Source: Acidiphilium sp. PA
GTDB taxonomy: Bacteria > Pseudomonadota > Alphaproteobacteria > Acetobacterales > Acetobacteraceae
DNA length: 64,000 nt
NCBI RefSeq assembly: GCF_026191915.1
Contig: NZ_JAIMBY010000002.1
Location: 310,001-374,000, forward strand
Reading direction: 5' to 3'
Each line of letters begins with the position of its first letter. Position 1 is the stretch's first letter. The notes beneath the pieces are model-generated. The model searched no databases. It was given only the letters and a program-made list of their open reading frames with translations, and was not told the DNA's origin. Shown piece after piece: positions 18,052 to 25,826 of this stretch. The position numbers and the translations under genes were made by a program.

Positions 18052-18225
18052 ATGATGAGCTTGGAAGCGAGACTGGAGTCATTGAAGCAGCGCCACGCCG
18101 GCCTCGATGCGCGGATTACCGATGAAGATCGCCGGCCCCGACCAGATGACGACAGTCTCTCACGGCTCAAACTGGAAAAACTCCGTTTGAAGGAAGAAAT
18201 GGAGCGTCTGCGGACGCGACAGTAA
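18052..18225 (+). CDS. Very small DUF465-like protein (57 aa)
   Basis: A strong AAGGAGTG site precedes tandem ATG codons at 18052 and 18055. The product starts MMSLEARLESLKQRHAGLDA and ends LSRLKLEKLRLKEEMERLR with two more residues, so it keeps the DUF465 shape: a first helix with KQRHAGLD, a short acidic Pro/Arg loop, then the LKxEKLRLKEEM helix. Such a short gene is easily missed. It is divergent from the other DUF465 gene and ends before a strong two-way terminator. The function is unknown; the coding call rests on ribosome site, helix pattern and terminator. Confidence 0.8.
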   Translation: MMSLEARLESLKQRHAGLDARITDEDRRPRPDDDSLSRLKLEKLRLKEEMERLRTRQ

Positions 18226-18250
18226 ACCGACCGACATCGACCCATCGGCG

Positions 18251-18279
18251 CGGCCGGGGCGGCTCAACCGCCCCGGCCG
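18251..18279. terminator. Two-way terminator hairpin
   Basis: A perfect 12-base-pair stem, CGGCCGGGGCGG (18251-18262) and CCGCCCCGGCCG (18268-18279), closes a CTCAA loop. It lies exactly between the convergent ends of the small DUF465 gene (18225) and trcR (18288). The T-run is weak on both sides, so termination may be only partly intrinsic. Confidence 0.75.
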
Positions 18280-18287
18280 TTGCGATG

Positions 18288-18869
18288 TCAGGCGGCTTCG
18301 TCTTCCGCGTGGGCCGGCAGGGGGGCGGGAATCGGCTGACCCTCGCGCATGGCGCGGGTGTTGGCGGCATTGACCGCGTCGTTCAGGTCCGATTGCTTGC
18401 ACAGGCCGAGGATAACCGGGTCGCGCGGCTTGATGTTGGCGGAGTTCCAGTGGCTGCGCTCGCGCACCTTCTGGATGGTTTCCTTCGTGGTGCCGAGCAG
18501 TTTGACGATCGCGGCGTCCTGCACCAGCGGGTAGTTGCGCAGCACGAAGGCGATGGCGTCCGGCCGGTCGATCCGCTTGGCGACGGGTGTGTAGCGGGCA
18601 CCCTTGCTGCGTTTGGCGCCGGGGTTGGCCGCTTCCAGCACTTTGAGCCGGGCCGTGGGGTCGGCTTCGCAGCGTTTGATCTGTTCGGCGGTGGTCTGTT
18701 TGTTCGCGACCGGATCGTAGCCGACGATGCCTTGCGCGACCTCGCCATCCGCGATGGCCTGGATTTCGAGCGGGTGCATGCCGCAGAAATCCGCGATCTG
18801 TTCGAAGGTCAGCGCGGTTTTTTCGATCAACCACACGGCGGTGGCTTTCGGCATCAGGGGTAGCGTCAT
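18288..18869 (-). CDS. trcR: Cell cycle transcriptional regulator TrcR (DUF1013)
   Basis: The 193-residue product has MPKATAVWLIEKTALTFEQI, FCGMHPLEIQAIADGEVAQG and IKPRDPVILGLCKQSDL, the blocks of the alphaproteobacterial DUF1013/TrcR family, which acts with CtrA/GcrA-type cell cycle control at promoters. The start is ATG 18869: GAGG lies seven bases upstream, while the ATG six bases earlier overlaps that site. A helix-turn-helix-like section covers roughly 12-50. Confidence 0.9.
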   Translation of the reverse strand: MTLPLMPKATAVWLIEKTALTFEQIADFCGMHPLEIQAIADGEVAQGIVGYDPVANKQTTAEQIKRCEADPTARLKVLEAANPGAKRSKGARYTPVAKRIDRPDAIAFVLRNYPLVQDAAIVKLLGTTKETIQKVRERSHWNSANIKPRDPVILGLCKQSDLNDAVNAANTRAMREGQPIPAPLPAHAEDEAA

Positions 18870-19058
18870 GATCATACCTCAGAGAGAGCGGCAGGCGGCC
18901 AAGTTCGTGCCTCGGCGCAGCCGACATACAATAGCCTTTTTGATATGGTGCAGATATGACAGTCTGGTCAAGCCATGCCGGGGTGTTTACGGCGCAGGCC
19001 GCCCGTGCGTGGGCGTGTGGAAGGTTTTTCCCTTGCGTTTGTGTGTTCACGGGTAAAG

Positions 19059-20069
19059 ATGACAGGTATGATCGACCCATTCGGCCGCACCATCACGTAT
19101 TTGAGGATATCTGTCACCGACCGGTGCGATTTCCGCTGTGTCTATTGCATGGCGGAGGATATGAATTTTCTGCCCAAGGGCGATCTGCTGTCGCTCGAGG
19201 AGCTGGAACGGCTGGCGACCGCCTTCGTCAGGCTCGGGGTGCGGAAATTGCGGCTGACCGGCGGCGAGCCGCTGGTGCGGCGGGGCGTGATGGCGCTGGT
19301 CAACCGGCTGGGGTTGCAGATCGGCGCGAAACCAGGCGAACCGGGGCTGGATGAACTGACCTTGACCACCAACGGCAGCCAGCTGGCGCGCTATGCCGAG
19401 GATCTGGCCGCGGCCGGGGTGAGGCGGATCAATGTGAGCATCGATACGCTGGATGCCGCGAAATTCGCGGCGATCACCCGCTGGGGGCGGTTGCCGCAGG
19501 TGCTCGACGGGGTGATGGCGGCCAAGGCGGCGGGGTTGAAGGTCAAGATCAACGCGGTCGCGCTGAAGGATGTCAATGAGCATGAGTTCGACGGGATGCT
19601 CGATTGGTGCGGGGCGCACGGGTTCGATCTGTGCCTGATCGAGACGATGCCGCTCGGCGAGATCGATGGCGACCGGATGGATCAGTATCTGCCGTTGTCG
19701 CTGGTGCGCCAGCGGCTTGCCGCGCATTGGACGCTGACGCCGACCGATTACGTGACCGGCGGGCCGGCGCGGTATTTCGATGTGGCCGAGACCGGCACGC
19801 GGCTCGGCTTCATCACCCCGCTCACGCATAATTTCTGCGAAGGGTGCAACCGGGTGCGGCTGACCTGCACGGGGACTTTGTACATGTGCCTGGGCCAGGA
19901 GGACGCGGCGGACCTGCGTAGGGTGCTGCGCGGTTCGGATGACGATGCGGTGCTTGCCGATGCGATCCGCGCGGCGATTGCGCGCAAGCCGAAGGGTCAT
20001 GATTTCGTGATCGACCGGGCGCACAACCGGCCGGCGCTGGCGCGGCATATGAGTGTGACCGGGGGGTAG
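19059..20069 (+). CDS. moaA: GTP 3',8-cyclase (molybdenum cofactor biosynthesis)
   Basis: The 336-residue radical-SAM enzyme converts GTP to 3',8-cH2GTP with MoaC. The SAM cluster cysteines are 23, 27 and 30 (CDFRCVYC), the SAM-binding stretch reads [10 protein letters not shown], and the second 4Fe-4S cluster uses Cys260, Cys263 (CEGCNR) and probably Cys270. The essential C-terminal Gly-Gly is present (SVTGG end). I took ATG 19059; an in-frame ATG three codons later is also possible. No molybdenum riboswitch is visible in the leader. Confidence 0.95.
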   Translation: MTGMIDPFGRTITYLRISVTDRCDFRCVYCMAEDMNFLPKGDLLSLEELERLATAFVRLGVRKLRLTGGEPLVRRGVMALVNRLGLQIGAKPGEPGLDELTLTTNGSQLARYAEDLAAAGVRRINVSIDTLDAAKFAAITRWGRLPQVLDGVMAAKAAGLKVKINAVALKDVNEHEFDGMLDWCGAHGFDLCLIETMPLGEIDGDRMDQYLPLSLVRQRLAAHWTLTPTDYVTGGPARYFDVAETGTRLGFITPLTHNFCEGCNRVRLTCTGTLYMCLGQEDAADLRRVLRGSDDDAVLADAIRAAIARKPKGHDFVIDRAHNRPALARHMSVTGG

Positions 20070-20143
20070 ACGGGCGCGGCTCCCCTTCACCGCGTCTCGT
20101 TCGTTTCGATATCGTAATGAAATGCGTACGGGCCGGCGGCGCT

Positions 20144-20743
20144 TCATGCGGCGGATTTTTCGCAAGCGTCCAGGATGGTCGCGGCGATCCGGCCGGGCGA
20201 CGGCATGAGCACGGCGCACGCGCGGGGGATGGCTTCGGGCGGCGGCGCGAGGGGGCGCGGTGCGGGCCTGGCCTCGGCTGCGGGTTTGGGGATGGCGAGG
20301 ATGGCGGGGCGTTCGAGGCCGAGGGCTTCGAACAGGGGGCGGAGGATGCGGCCGATGGCGGGGTTGGTTTCGATCAGCTGAGCCATGGTGGGGTCGGCGA
20401 GCAGGTCGCGGAGTTGCTGGGCGGGGTAGGTGACGGCGGCGGGCATGTCCGGTGTACCGGGGAAGACGCGGGGGAGCCAGCCGAAGCCTGCCGGCAGGGA
20501 TGGGCGTTCGGTGCGGCTGGGTTTGGCTGGGGTGAGGCGTGGGCGGCCTGGGGTGGGGCCGCGCAGGACGGCGCGCGCGAAGCGGGCGGCGATGCCGGTG
20601 AGGCGCTGCCAGATGGCGATGATTCTGGCCCCCGGCAGGTGCTGTGCGTGGCCCTGCCGGACGGCGATTTCGGCGAGCATCGCCATGATGAGGGCGAAGC
20701 GGTCGAGCAGCGAGAGTGTCAGCGGGGTTGGGATGGGGCGCAC
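20144..20743 (-). CDS. Conserved hypothetical protein at the end of the glycan unit
   Basis: The 199-residue product is not assignable to a known family by eye. It starts MRPIPTPLTLSLLDRFALIM, has an Ala/Arg-rich helical first half, a proline-rich middle and a segment ETNPAIGRILRPLFEALGLE. It is likely real: codon bias fits the neighbours and it follows the acyltransferase on the same strand after 78 bases. No signal peptide is clear. It converges on moaA with 74 featureless bases between them. Confidence 0.6.
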   Translation of the reverse strand: MRPIPTPLTLSLLDRFALIMAMLAEIAVRQGHAQHLPGARIIAIWQRLTGIAARFARAVLRGPTPGRPRLTPAKPSRTERPSLPAGFGWLPRVFPGTPDMPAAVTYPAQQLRDLLADPTMAQLIETNPAIGRILRPLFEALGLERPAILAIPKPAAEARPAPRPLAPPPEAIPRACAVLMPSPGRIAATILDACEKSAA

Positions 20744-20821
20744 CAGGGGAGATAAGCATGGTCGGCGGGGGGTGAGAAAGGAGAATGTCGGGCCGGGTAT
20801 CGCCGTGCGGGGAGGCGGCGG

Positions 20822-21598
20822 TTAGCCTGGCGGGGTTGAGCGGCCCTGGCGCAGGCGCGCCGCCTCGCACGCGATCCGGCTTTCGAGCGCGGCGGCCAGG
20901 GCTTTGCGGCCCCGGCTGGTATCGGCGGGTGTGCCGAGGACGATGCGGGCCCGCCAGTTGTGGCGGCCGAGCTGGGCGTAGTGCGAGGCGATGTCCATAT
21001 CGCCATACCAGGCGATGCGCGGGCGGTTGCGCCGGCCGATCGGCAGACCGTCCATCCGGTCGTAGACGATCGTGACGGGTTGGACGATCGGGTTCGAGGG
21101 ATCGTTGGCCAGAGCGAGGAAGGTGGGGTGGAACTTCATGACGCGCGCGCCGTCGGAGGTGGTGCCTTCGGGGAACAGGATCAGGCTGTCGCCCGCCTGG
21201 AGACGGCGCTGCATGTCGTTGCGTTCGCGCCCGGTGTTGCCGTGGCGGCGCGAGACGAAGATGGTGCGGCCGGCCTTGGCGACCAGGTTGATGCCCGGCC
21301 AGCGGGCGATTTCGCCCTTGGCGACGAAGCAGCCGGGCAGGACGGCGCCGAGGGCGACGATGTCGACCCAGGAGCTGTGGTTGGCGACGAACAGGACCGG
21401 GCGGGCGCCATCGGTGGCGATGGTGCCGGTGACATCGAGTTCGACCCCCAGGATGCGGGCGACGCCCGACCAGTAGAGCAGCGGGATGCGGCGCCTGGCA
21501 TTGCCGGGCAGGTTGATCAGCACGAGCTGGATGGGCAGGAGCGCCAGCGTCCAGACGATGAAGGCGGCGAGGCGGGCCAGCATGCGGAGCCGGCCCAT
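20822..21598 (-). CDS. 1-acyl-glycerol-3-phosphate acyltransferase (PlsC-like)
   Basis: The 258-residue product has an N-terminal membrane helix, the acyltransferase motif NHSSWVD with His74 and Asp79, and the acceptor-site motif FPEGTTSDG (142-150). It moves an acyl chain from acyl-ACP or CoA to lysophosphatidate or a related lipid at the inner membrane. ATG 21598 is chosen, 17 bases after the RgpF-like stop, though no ribosome site is obvious, so coupling is likely. Its place in a glycan unit suggests acylation of a lipid-linked sugar instead, but general phospholipid synthesis is equally possible. Confidence 0.88.
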   Translation of the reverse strand: MGRLRMLARLAAFIVWTLALLPIQLVLINLPGNARRRIPLLYWSGVARILGVELDVTGTIATDGARPVLFVANHSSWVDIVALGAVLPGCFVAKGEIARWPGINLVAKAGRTIFVSRRHGNTGRERNDMQRRLQAGDSLILFPEGTTSDGARVMKFHPTFLALANDPSNPIVQPVTIVYDRMDGLPIGRRNRPRIAWYGDMDIASHYAQLGRHNWRARIVLGTPADTSRGRKALAAALESRIACEAARLRQGRSTPPG

Positions 21599-21615
21599 GC
21601 GATCATTGTGTTCGA

Positions 21616-22662
21616 TCAGGGCGCGTCGCCCCGCAGCATGGTGCGCAGATCGGCGATGATCGGGGCGGGATCGACGCCGAGGGTTTCGCGCAGGACATCC
21701 GCCCAGTCGCCGACGTCTTCGACGCGGGTGGGGTTGTCGCGCAGGAGTTCGCGCTTGATGAACGGGTAGCCCGACAGCAGCAGGTGACGCCAGAGATCCG
21801 AGGTGGGGTTGAGCGGCTTGCGCCGGGCGATGGCGTCGCGCAGGCGCAGGATATGCAGCCAGCGGGTGAGATCGAGCGGGTCGTTGCGCGCGCCGGCGGC
21901 GGCATCGCCATCGAGATAGCCGGCCAGCTGCTCGCGCGTGATCTGCTTGGTCAGCATCTCGTAGGGCCAGAGCACGGCGACGCGCAGGCCCGCCTTGATC
22001 ATCGCCTGGGTCATGCCGATCTCGTATTTGCCGATGACATAGGCTTTCGAGGGTGCGGGGATGACCTGCTGCCAGAATGTGCGGAAGGCGGGCGCGCGGA
22101 TGGCGCGCGGGCCGAAGGCGACGAAATAGGATTGCAGGTGATAGCGGCGCTGCCAGCTTTCGGTCAAGCCCCAGACATCGGCATCGGCATAGTCGAGCCG
22201 GAGCAAGGTCGCTTCCAGCGGGCGGACCGGGCCGAACACGCTGTCGTTGACGATGATGATTTCCTCGGTGTCCGGCTGGGGCAGGTTGAGGGTTTCGATA
22301 CCGTCGCGCCAGCCGCCGAAATCGTAGCCGATGTTGCGCCGGACCAGCACGCCGGCGCAGAGGGTGAGCAGGCGGGCCTCGGCGTTCGGTTCGATCTTGC
22401 CGGCGTTGGTGATGAACACCACCGAGCGGCCGGATTCCGCGAGTTGGGCGATGTAGGTGAACAGCGCCTCGCGCACGCGGCCGCCGCGGTCCCAATGCAG
22501 GAACAGCACGATTTTCGGGCCGAGCACGATGCCGGTGGCGGGTTTGCTGACGATGACCTGATGCGGGCTGCGCAGACGGCCCAGCACGCCGGCGACCGCG
22601 AGGGTGACGGCGGCGCGGGCGGCGCTGATGCCCAGCCAGACTCGACGTAGAACACTCGCCAT
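21616..22662 (-). CDS. RgpF-like rhamnan synthesis family protein
   Basis: The 348-residue product has the family core NIGYDFGGWRDGIETL and IIIVNDSVFGPV, then DVWGLTESW and a C-terminal half with AYVIGKYEIGMTQAMIKAG. RgpF-type proteins are glycosyltransferases that elongate rhamnose-containing surface polysaccharide. It begins nine bases after the large methyltransferase gene. The sugar is unknown. No membrane helix is seen apart from a hydrophobic N-terminus. Confidence 0.85.
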   Translation of the reverse strand: MASVLRRVWLGISAARAAVTLAVAGVLGRLRSPHQVIVSKPATGIVLGPKIVLFLHWDRGGRVREALFTYIAQLAESGRSVVFITNAGKIEPNAEARLLTLCAGVLVRRNIGYDFGGWRDGIETLNLPQPDTEEIIIVNDSVFGPVRPLEATLLRLDYADADVWGLTESWQRRYHLQSYFVAFGPRAIRAPAFRTFWQQVIPAPSKAYVIGKYEIGMTQAMIKAGLRVAVLWPYEMLTKQITREQLAGYLDGDAAAGARNDPLDLTRWLHILRLRDAIARRKPLNPTSDLWRHLLLSGYPFIKRELLRDNPTRVEDVGDWADVLRETLGVDPAPIIADLRTMLRGDAP

Positions 22663-22671
22663 CAGCCTGTG

Positions 22672-25600
22672 TTATCCTTTGAGTTCGAGAGCGAGATCGG
22701 CCGGGGCCGCGCCGTAGCGGTCGAGCATGGCGCGGCCGAGTGCGTTGGCTTCGGCGGCGCGGCCGGTCTGATGCAGGGCGATGAGTTCGCCGCGCAGCGA
22801 TTCCCAGAACAGCGGCGGCGCGGCATCGCCCTGGGCCAGTTCGGCGGCGAAGCCCCGGCGGACCGAGGCGAAGGCGGCCTCGGCGCGGTGGGGCTGCGGC
22901 GGGTCCTGCAGATCGAGCACGCCGAGGGCGAAGCCGGCGCTGCGCAGGGCATCGGTCGTCGCTTTGGCGTAGTTGGTGAAATCCGGCTCGATCCGGGGGC
23001 GCAGCAGGGCGGCACCGGCGAAATCGCCCCGGTTGACCGCGGTGACGAAGCCGCGCAGGGCGAGGTTTTTGACGCGGACGGGGTCGGCGTGGTCGGCCTC
23101 CAGCGCATCGAGCAGGGCGGGGACGGCGGCGGTAGCGTGGTCCTCGATCGCGAAATGCGCCTCGGTCGCGACCAGATCGATCCGGCTGGCGGGGTCGAGC
23201 AGGGCGTAATCGATCTGCGCGATCAGGGGGCGGGCTTCATCGAGCCGGCCGAGATGGATCAGGCGGAGGGCGGCCTGGGCGCGGGCATCGGCCTGGGCTT
23301 CGGGCGATAATCCGGGCAGTTGGGCGAGCAGGGCGGGGACGGCGGCGGGGTCGCCGGCCACCAGGGTCAGGGCGATCAGGGCGATCGAGGCGTCGATCGC
23401 GTCGTCATCGAGCGTGGTGGCGGCCCAGGCGTCGATCGGGGTGGTGGCGCGCAGGGCGGTGGCGTCGTCGTAGCGGCTACGGTTGACCAGGGTGACGAAG
23501 GCGCCGAGCGTGATCTGGCGGCGGCGTTCGGCATCGATGGCGATGCCAGCGATGCGGCGGGGGGCTTCGGCGGGATCGCCGGTGACCAGATCGAGGATGG
23601 CGAGGCTGATGATCGCATCGCGGCCGGCGGCGTCGTGGGTGGTGCCGGGTTCGGGTGCGGCCAGTTGGGCGATGGCCTGGGTGGTCGCGTAGGTCTGGGC
23701 GTCCTGGTAGCGCGCGGCGTTCACCAGGCGGCAGAAGGCGCCGATCAGGATGTCGCGGCGGCGCTGTTCGTCGATTGCGAGTCCGGCGAGGCGGGCGGGC
23801 ACGTCCATCGGGTCGCCGGTGGCGAGGTCGAGCAGGGCGAGGGCGAGGCGGGCGTTGCGCCCGGCGGTATCGTCGCGCGCGACGGCGCGGCTGACAATGT
23901 TTTCGGCGTCCGCCATGACGATCGCCGTCTCGTAGCGGCCGGTATCGACCAAGCGGCAGAAGGCTTCGAGCAGGATGGCGTCGCGCCGGGCGGGGTCGAG
24001 CCGGAGCGGGCGGAGCAGGGCGGGGATGGCGGCGGGGTCTGCGGCGCGTTCGATCGCGATGGCGAGGGCGTTGTTGGCATCGGTTGCGGCGGGGCTGTCA
24101 CCCGCGGTGCAGGCGGCGGTGACCGCGGGGATGTGGGGCAGCGCCTCGGCGAAGCGGGCGCGGTTGACCAGGCGGACGAACCCGCCGCCCAGCAGGGTTG
24201 CGTAGGCGGGATCGGCGGGGCCGAGCGCTTCGGCCATGGCGATCGCGCCGAGCGGATCGCCATCCGGTGCCAGGGCGAGCTGGGCGATGACGATTTGGGC
24301 GTCGCGCCGGACCGCCTCCGGCAGAGCGGGCGGCGGGGTGGTGAGGTGTTCGCGCGCGAGCAGGTCGCGCGCCAGCGCAATGGCGCCGGCGTTGGTGAGT
24401 TCGATGACGCCGCGCCAGACGATGGCGGCGCGTTCCGCGGCGGCGCCCGCGATGGCGTGCAGGGCGGCGAAACGGGGCAGGGCCGCGGCGTCGCCGGTTC
24501 GCGCCGCTTCGATCGCGGCTTCGGCGATGCCGCGCCAGGAGAGTTCCTCGGCGAGACCGTCGTTGAGCGAGAGGCGCGCGAGGGCGGCGTGCAGCGTGCC
24601 GGCGGCGGCGCTGGCGAGCAGGAACAGCGGGGCGGCGCGCGCGCGTGTGGCGGGATCGGCGCGCAGGCGGCTCGCCTCCGCATAGAGGATCATGCCGAGG
24701 TTGAGCGGCATGTGGTCCTTGAGTTCGGCGAGGCTGAGGGGGGCGAAGCCGGGCGGCAGGGTGGTGATCGTGTCGAGATCGAGGCCGAACCGGGTCTGGA
24801 TGGCGGGCCAGAGCCGGTCGCGCATGGATCTGGCGGCGGGCCAGTCGAGATCGACCGCGGCTTCGAACAGGGCGCGGCCGGCGAAGCCGAGGCCGAGGTC
24901 GGTCGTGGCGGGGATCTGTTCGGCGCGGGTGGCGAGATAGGCGCGGAAGCGGCGGCGGCGGGCCGGTTCGTCGTCGATCAGCGCGGCATCGACGGCGGCG
25001 CCGGCATAGGCGACCAGGGTGAGGCCGTCGTGGCCCATCACGGCATCGGGGAAGCCGGCGCGGTCGAGCAGGCGGCGCAGGCTGGTCGCGGTCTGGAACA
25101 CCATGTGGATGCCGGGTGCCAGGAGTTGGACCAGGGCGGCTTCCGGGGTTTCGCGGGTGATCGCGGCGCCATCCGGCGTGGTGAGCAGGAGCAGACCGCC
25201 GGGGTTGAGCCGGGCGCGGATGGCGGCGAGCAGATCGGCCGGGGTTTCGACGTGTTCGATGACCTCGGTCGCGGCAATGACGTCCCATAACGCGGGCGCG
25301 GGGTCGGCCTGGGGGAAATACCCGTCGTTGATGGTGATGCCGAGATCGGCCGCACCGAGGCGCGCCATCGGCGAGGGATCGATGCCGAGACCCTGCCAGC
25401 CGAGCGCGTGGATTGCGAAATCGAGGCCGAAGCCGTAGCCGCAGCCGATTTCGAGGAAGCGGGTGCCGGCGGGGCGGGCGATGCGGCCGATGGTTTCGGT
25501 GATCGGCACCAGGCCGGCACCCTGCTGGATGTGGAACTGGTGCCAGCCCCAGTCCATCACATCGGGATCGTGGTAATTCGGCACGTCGAGCGGCGGGTAG

Positions 25601-25800
25601 AAGCGGGCGGTGCAGGCGGGGCAGGCGAACACCGGCTTGCGGTCGCCGCCTTTCAGTTTCGGCGCGGTCCAGGCGACATCGAGCAGATGCGGCTTTGCGC
25701 CCGATGCGCCGCAATTCGGGCAGGGGCGCTCGTAGGGTGGTTGTTCGGTGTCCGGCCAGATGACCCGGATGGCGGGCGGCGGCGGGTCCGGCAGATCCAT
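22672..25800 (-). CDS. SAM methyltransferase with zinc ribbon and six-fold ~75-residue repeat
   Basis: The 1,042-residue product has three parts. First, a zinc ribbon-like pair, Cys27/Cys30 and Cys60/Cys63. Second, a class I methyltransferase with FLEIGCGYGFG (motif I near 115-125) and EVIEHV (179-184), probably acting on a sugar or glycan. Third, a long helical, TPR-like tail from about 310 containing repeated cores such as GFVRLVNRARFAEA (540), AFCRLVDTGRYETA (613), AFCRLVNAARYQDA (688), AFVTLVNRSRYDDA (767), a weaker one near 844 and GFVTAVNRGDFAGA (917). ATG 25800 has an AAGG site; open frame upstream belongs to the neighbouring gene. Confidence 0.88.
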   Translation of the reverse strand: MDLPDPPPPAIRVIWPDTEQPPYERPCPNCGASGAKPHLLDVAWTAPKLKGGDRKPVFACPACTARFYPPLDVPNYHDPDVMDWGWHQFHIQQGAGLVPITETIGRIARPAGTRFLEIGCGYGFGLDFAIHALGWQGLGIDPSPMARLGAADLGITINDGYFPQADPAPALWDVIAATEVIEHVETPADLLAAIRARLNPGGLLLLTTPDGAAITRETPEAALVQLLAPGIHMVFQTATSLRRLLDRAGFPDAVMGHDGLTLVAYAGAAVDAALIDDEPARRRRFRAYLATRAEQIPATTDLGLGFAGRALFEAAVDLDWPAARSMRDRLWPAIQTRFGLDLDTITTLPPGFAPLSLAELKDHMPLNLGMILYAEASRLRADPATRARAAPLFLLASAAAGTLHAALARLSLNDGLAEELSWRGIAEAAIEAARTGDAAALPRFAALHAIAGAAAERAAIVWRGVIELTNAGAIALARDLLAREHLTTPPPALPEAVRRDAQIVIAQLALAPDGDPLGAIAMAEALGPADPAYATLLGGGFVRLVNRARFAEALPHIPAVTAACTAGDSPAATDANNALAIAIERAADPAAIPALLRPLRLDPARRDAILLEAFCRLVDTGRYETAIVMADAENIVSRAVARDDTAGRNARLALALLDLATGDPMDVPARLAGLAIDEQRRRDILIGAFCRLVNAARYQDAQTYATTQAIAQLAAPEPGTTHDAAGRDAIISLAILDLVTGDPAEAPRRIAGIAIDAERRRQITLGAFVTLVNRSRYDDATALRATTPIDAWAATTLDDDAIDASIALIALTLVAGDPAAVPALLAQLPGLSPEAQADARAQAALRLIHLGRLDEARPLIAQIDYALLDPASRIDLVATEAHFAIEDHATAAVPALLDALEADHADPVRVKNLALRGFVTAVNRGDFAGAALLRPRIEPDFTNYAKATTDALRSAGFALGVLDLQDPPQPHRAEAAFASVRRGFAAELAQGDAAPPLFWESLRGELIALHQTGRAAEANALGRAMLDRYGAAPADLALELKG

Positions 25801-25826
25801 GGCGCCTTCGCTTCCAGCCGCTGGGT

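Noticed and set aside
23320-25290. A long plus-strand open frame opposite the repeat-bearing methyltransferase
   Set aside because: It is Gly/Asp-rich low-complexity sequence without domains, an expected mirror of a GC-rich gene. The minus-strand frame has clear methyltransferase motifs.
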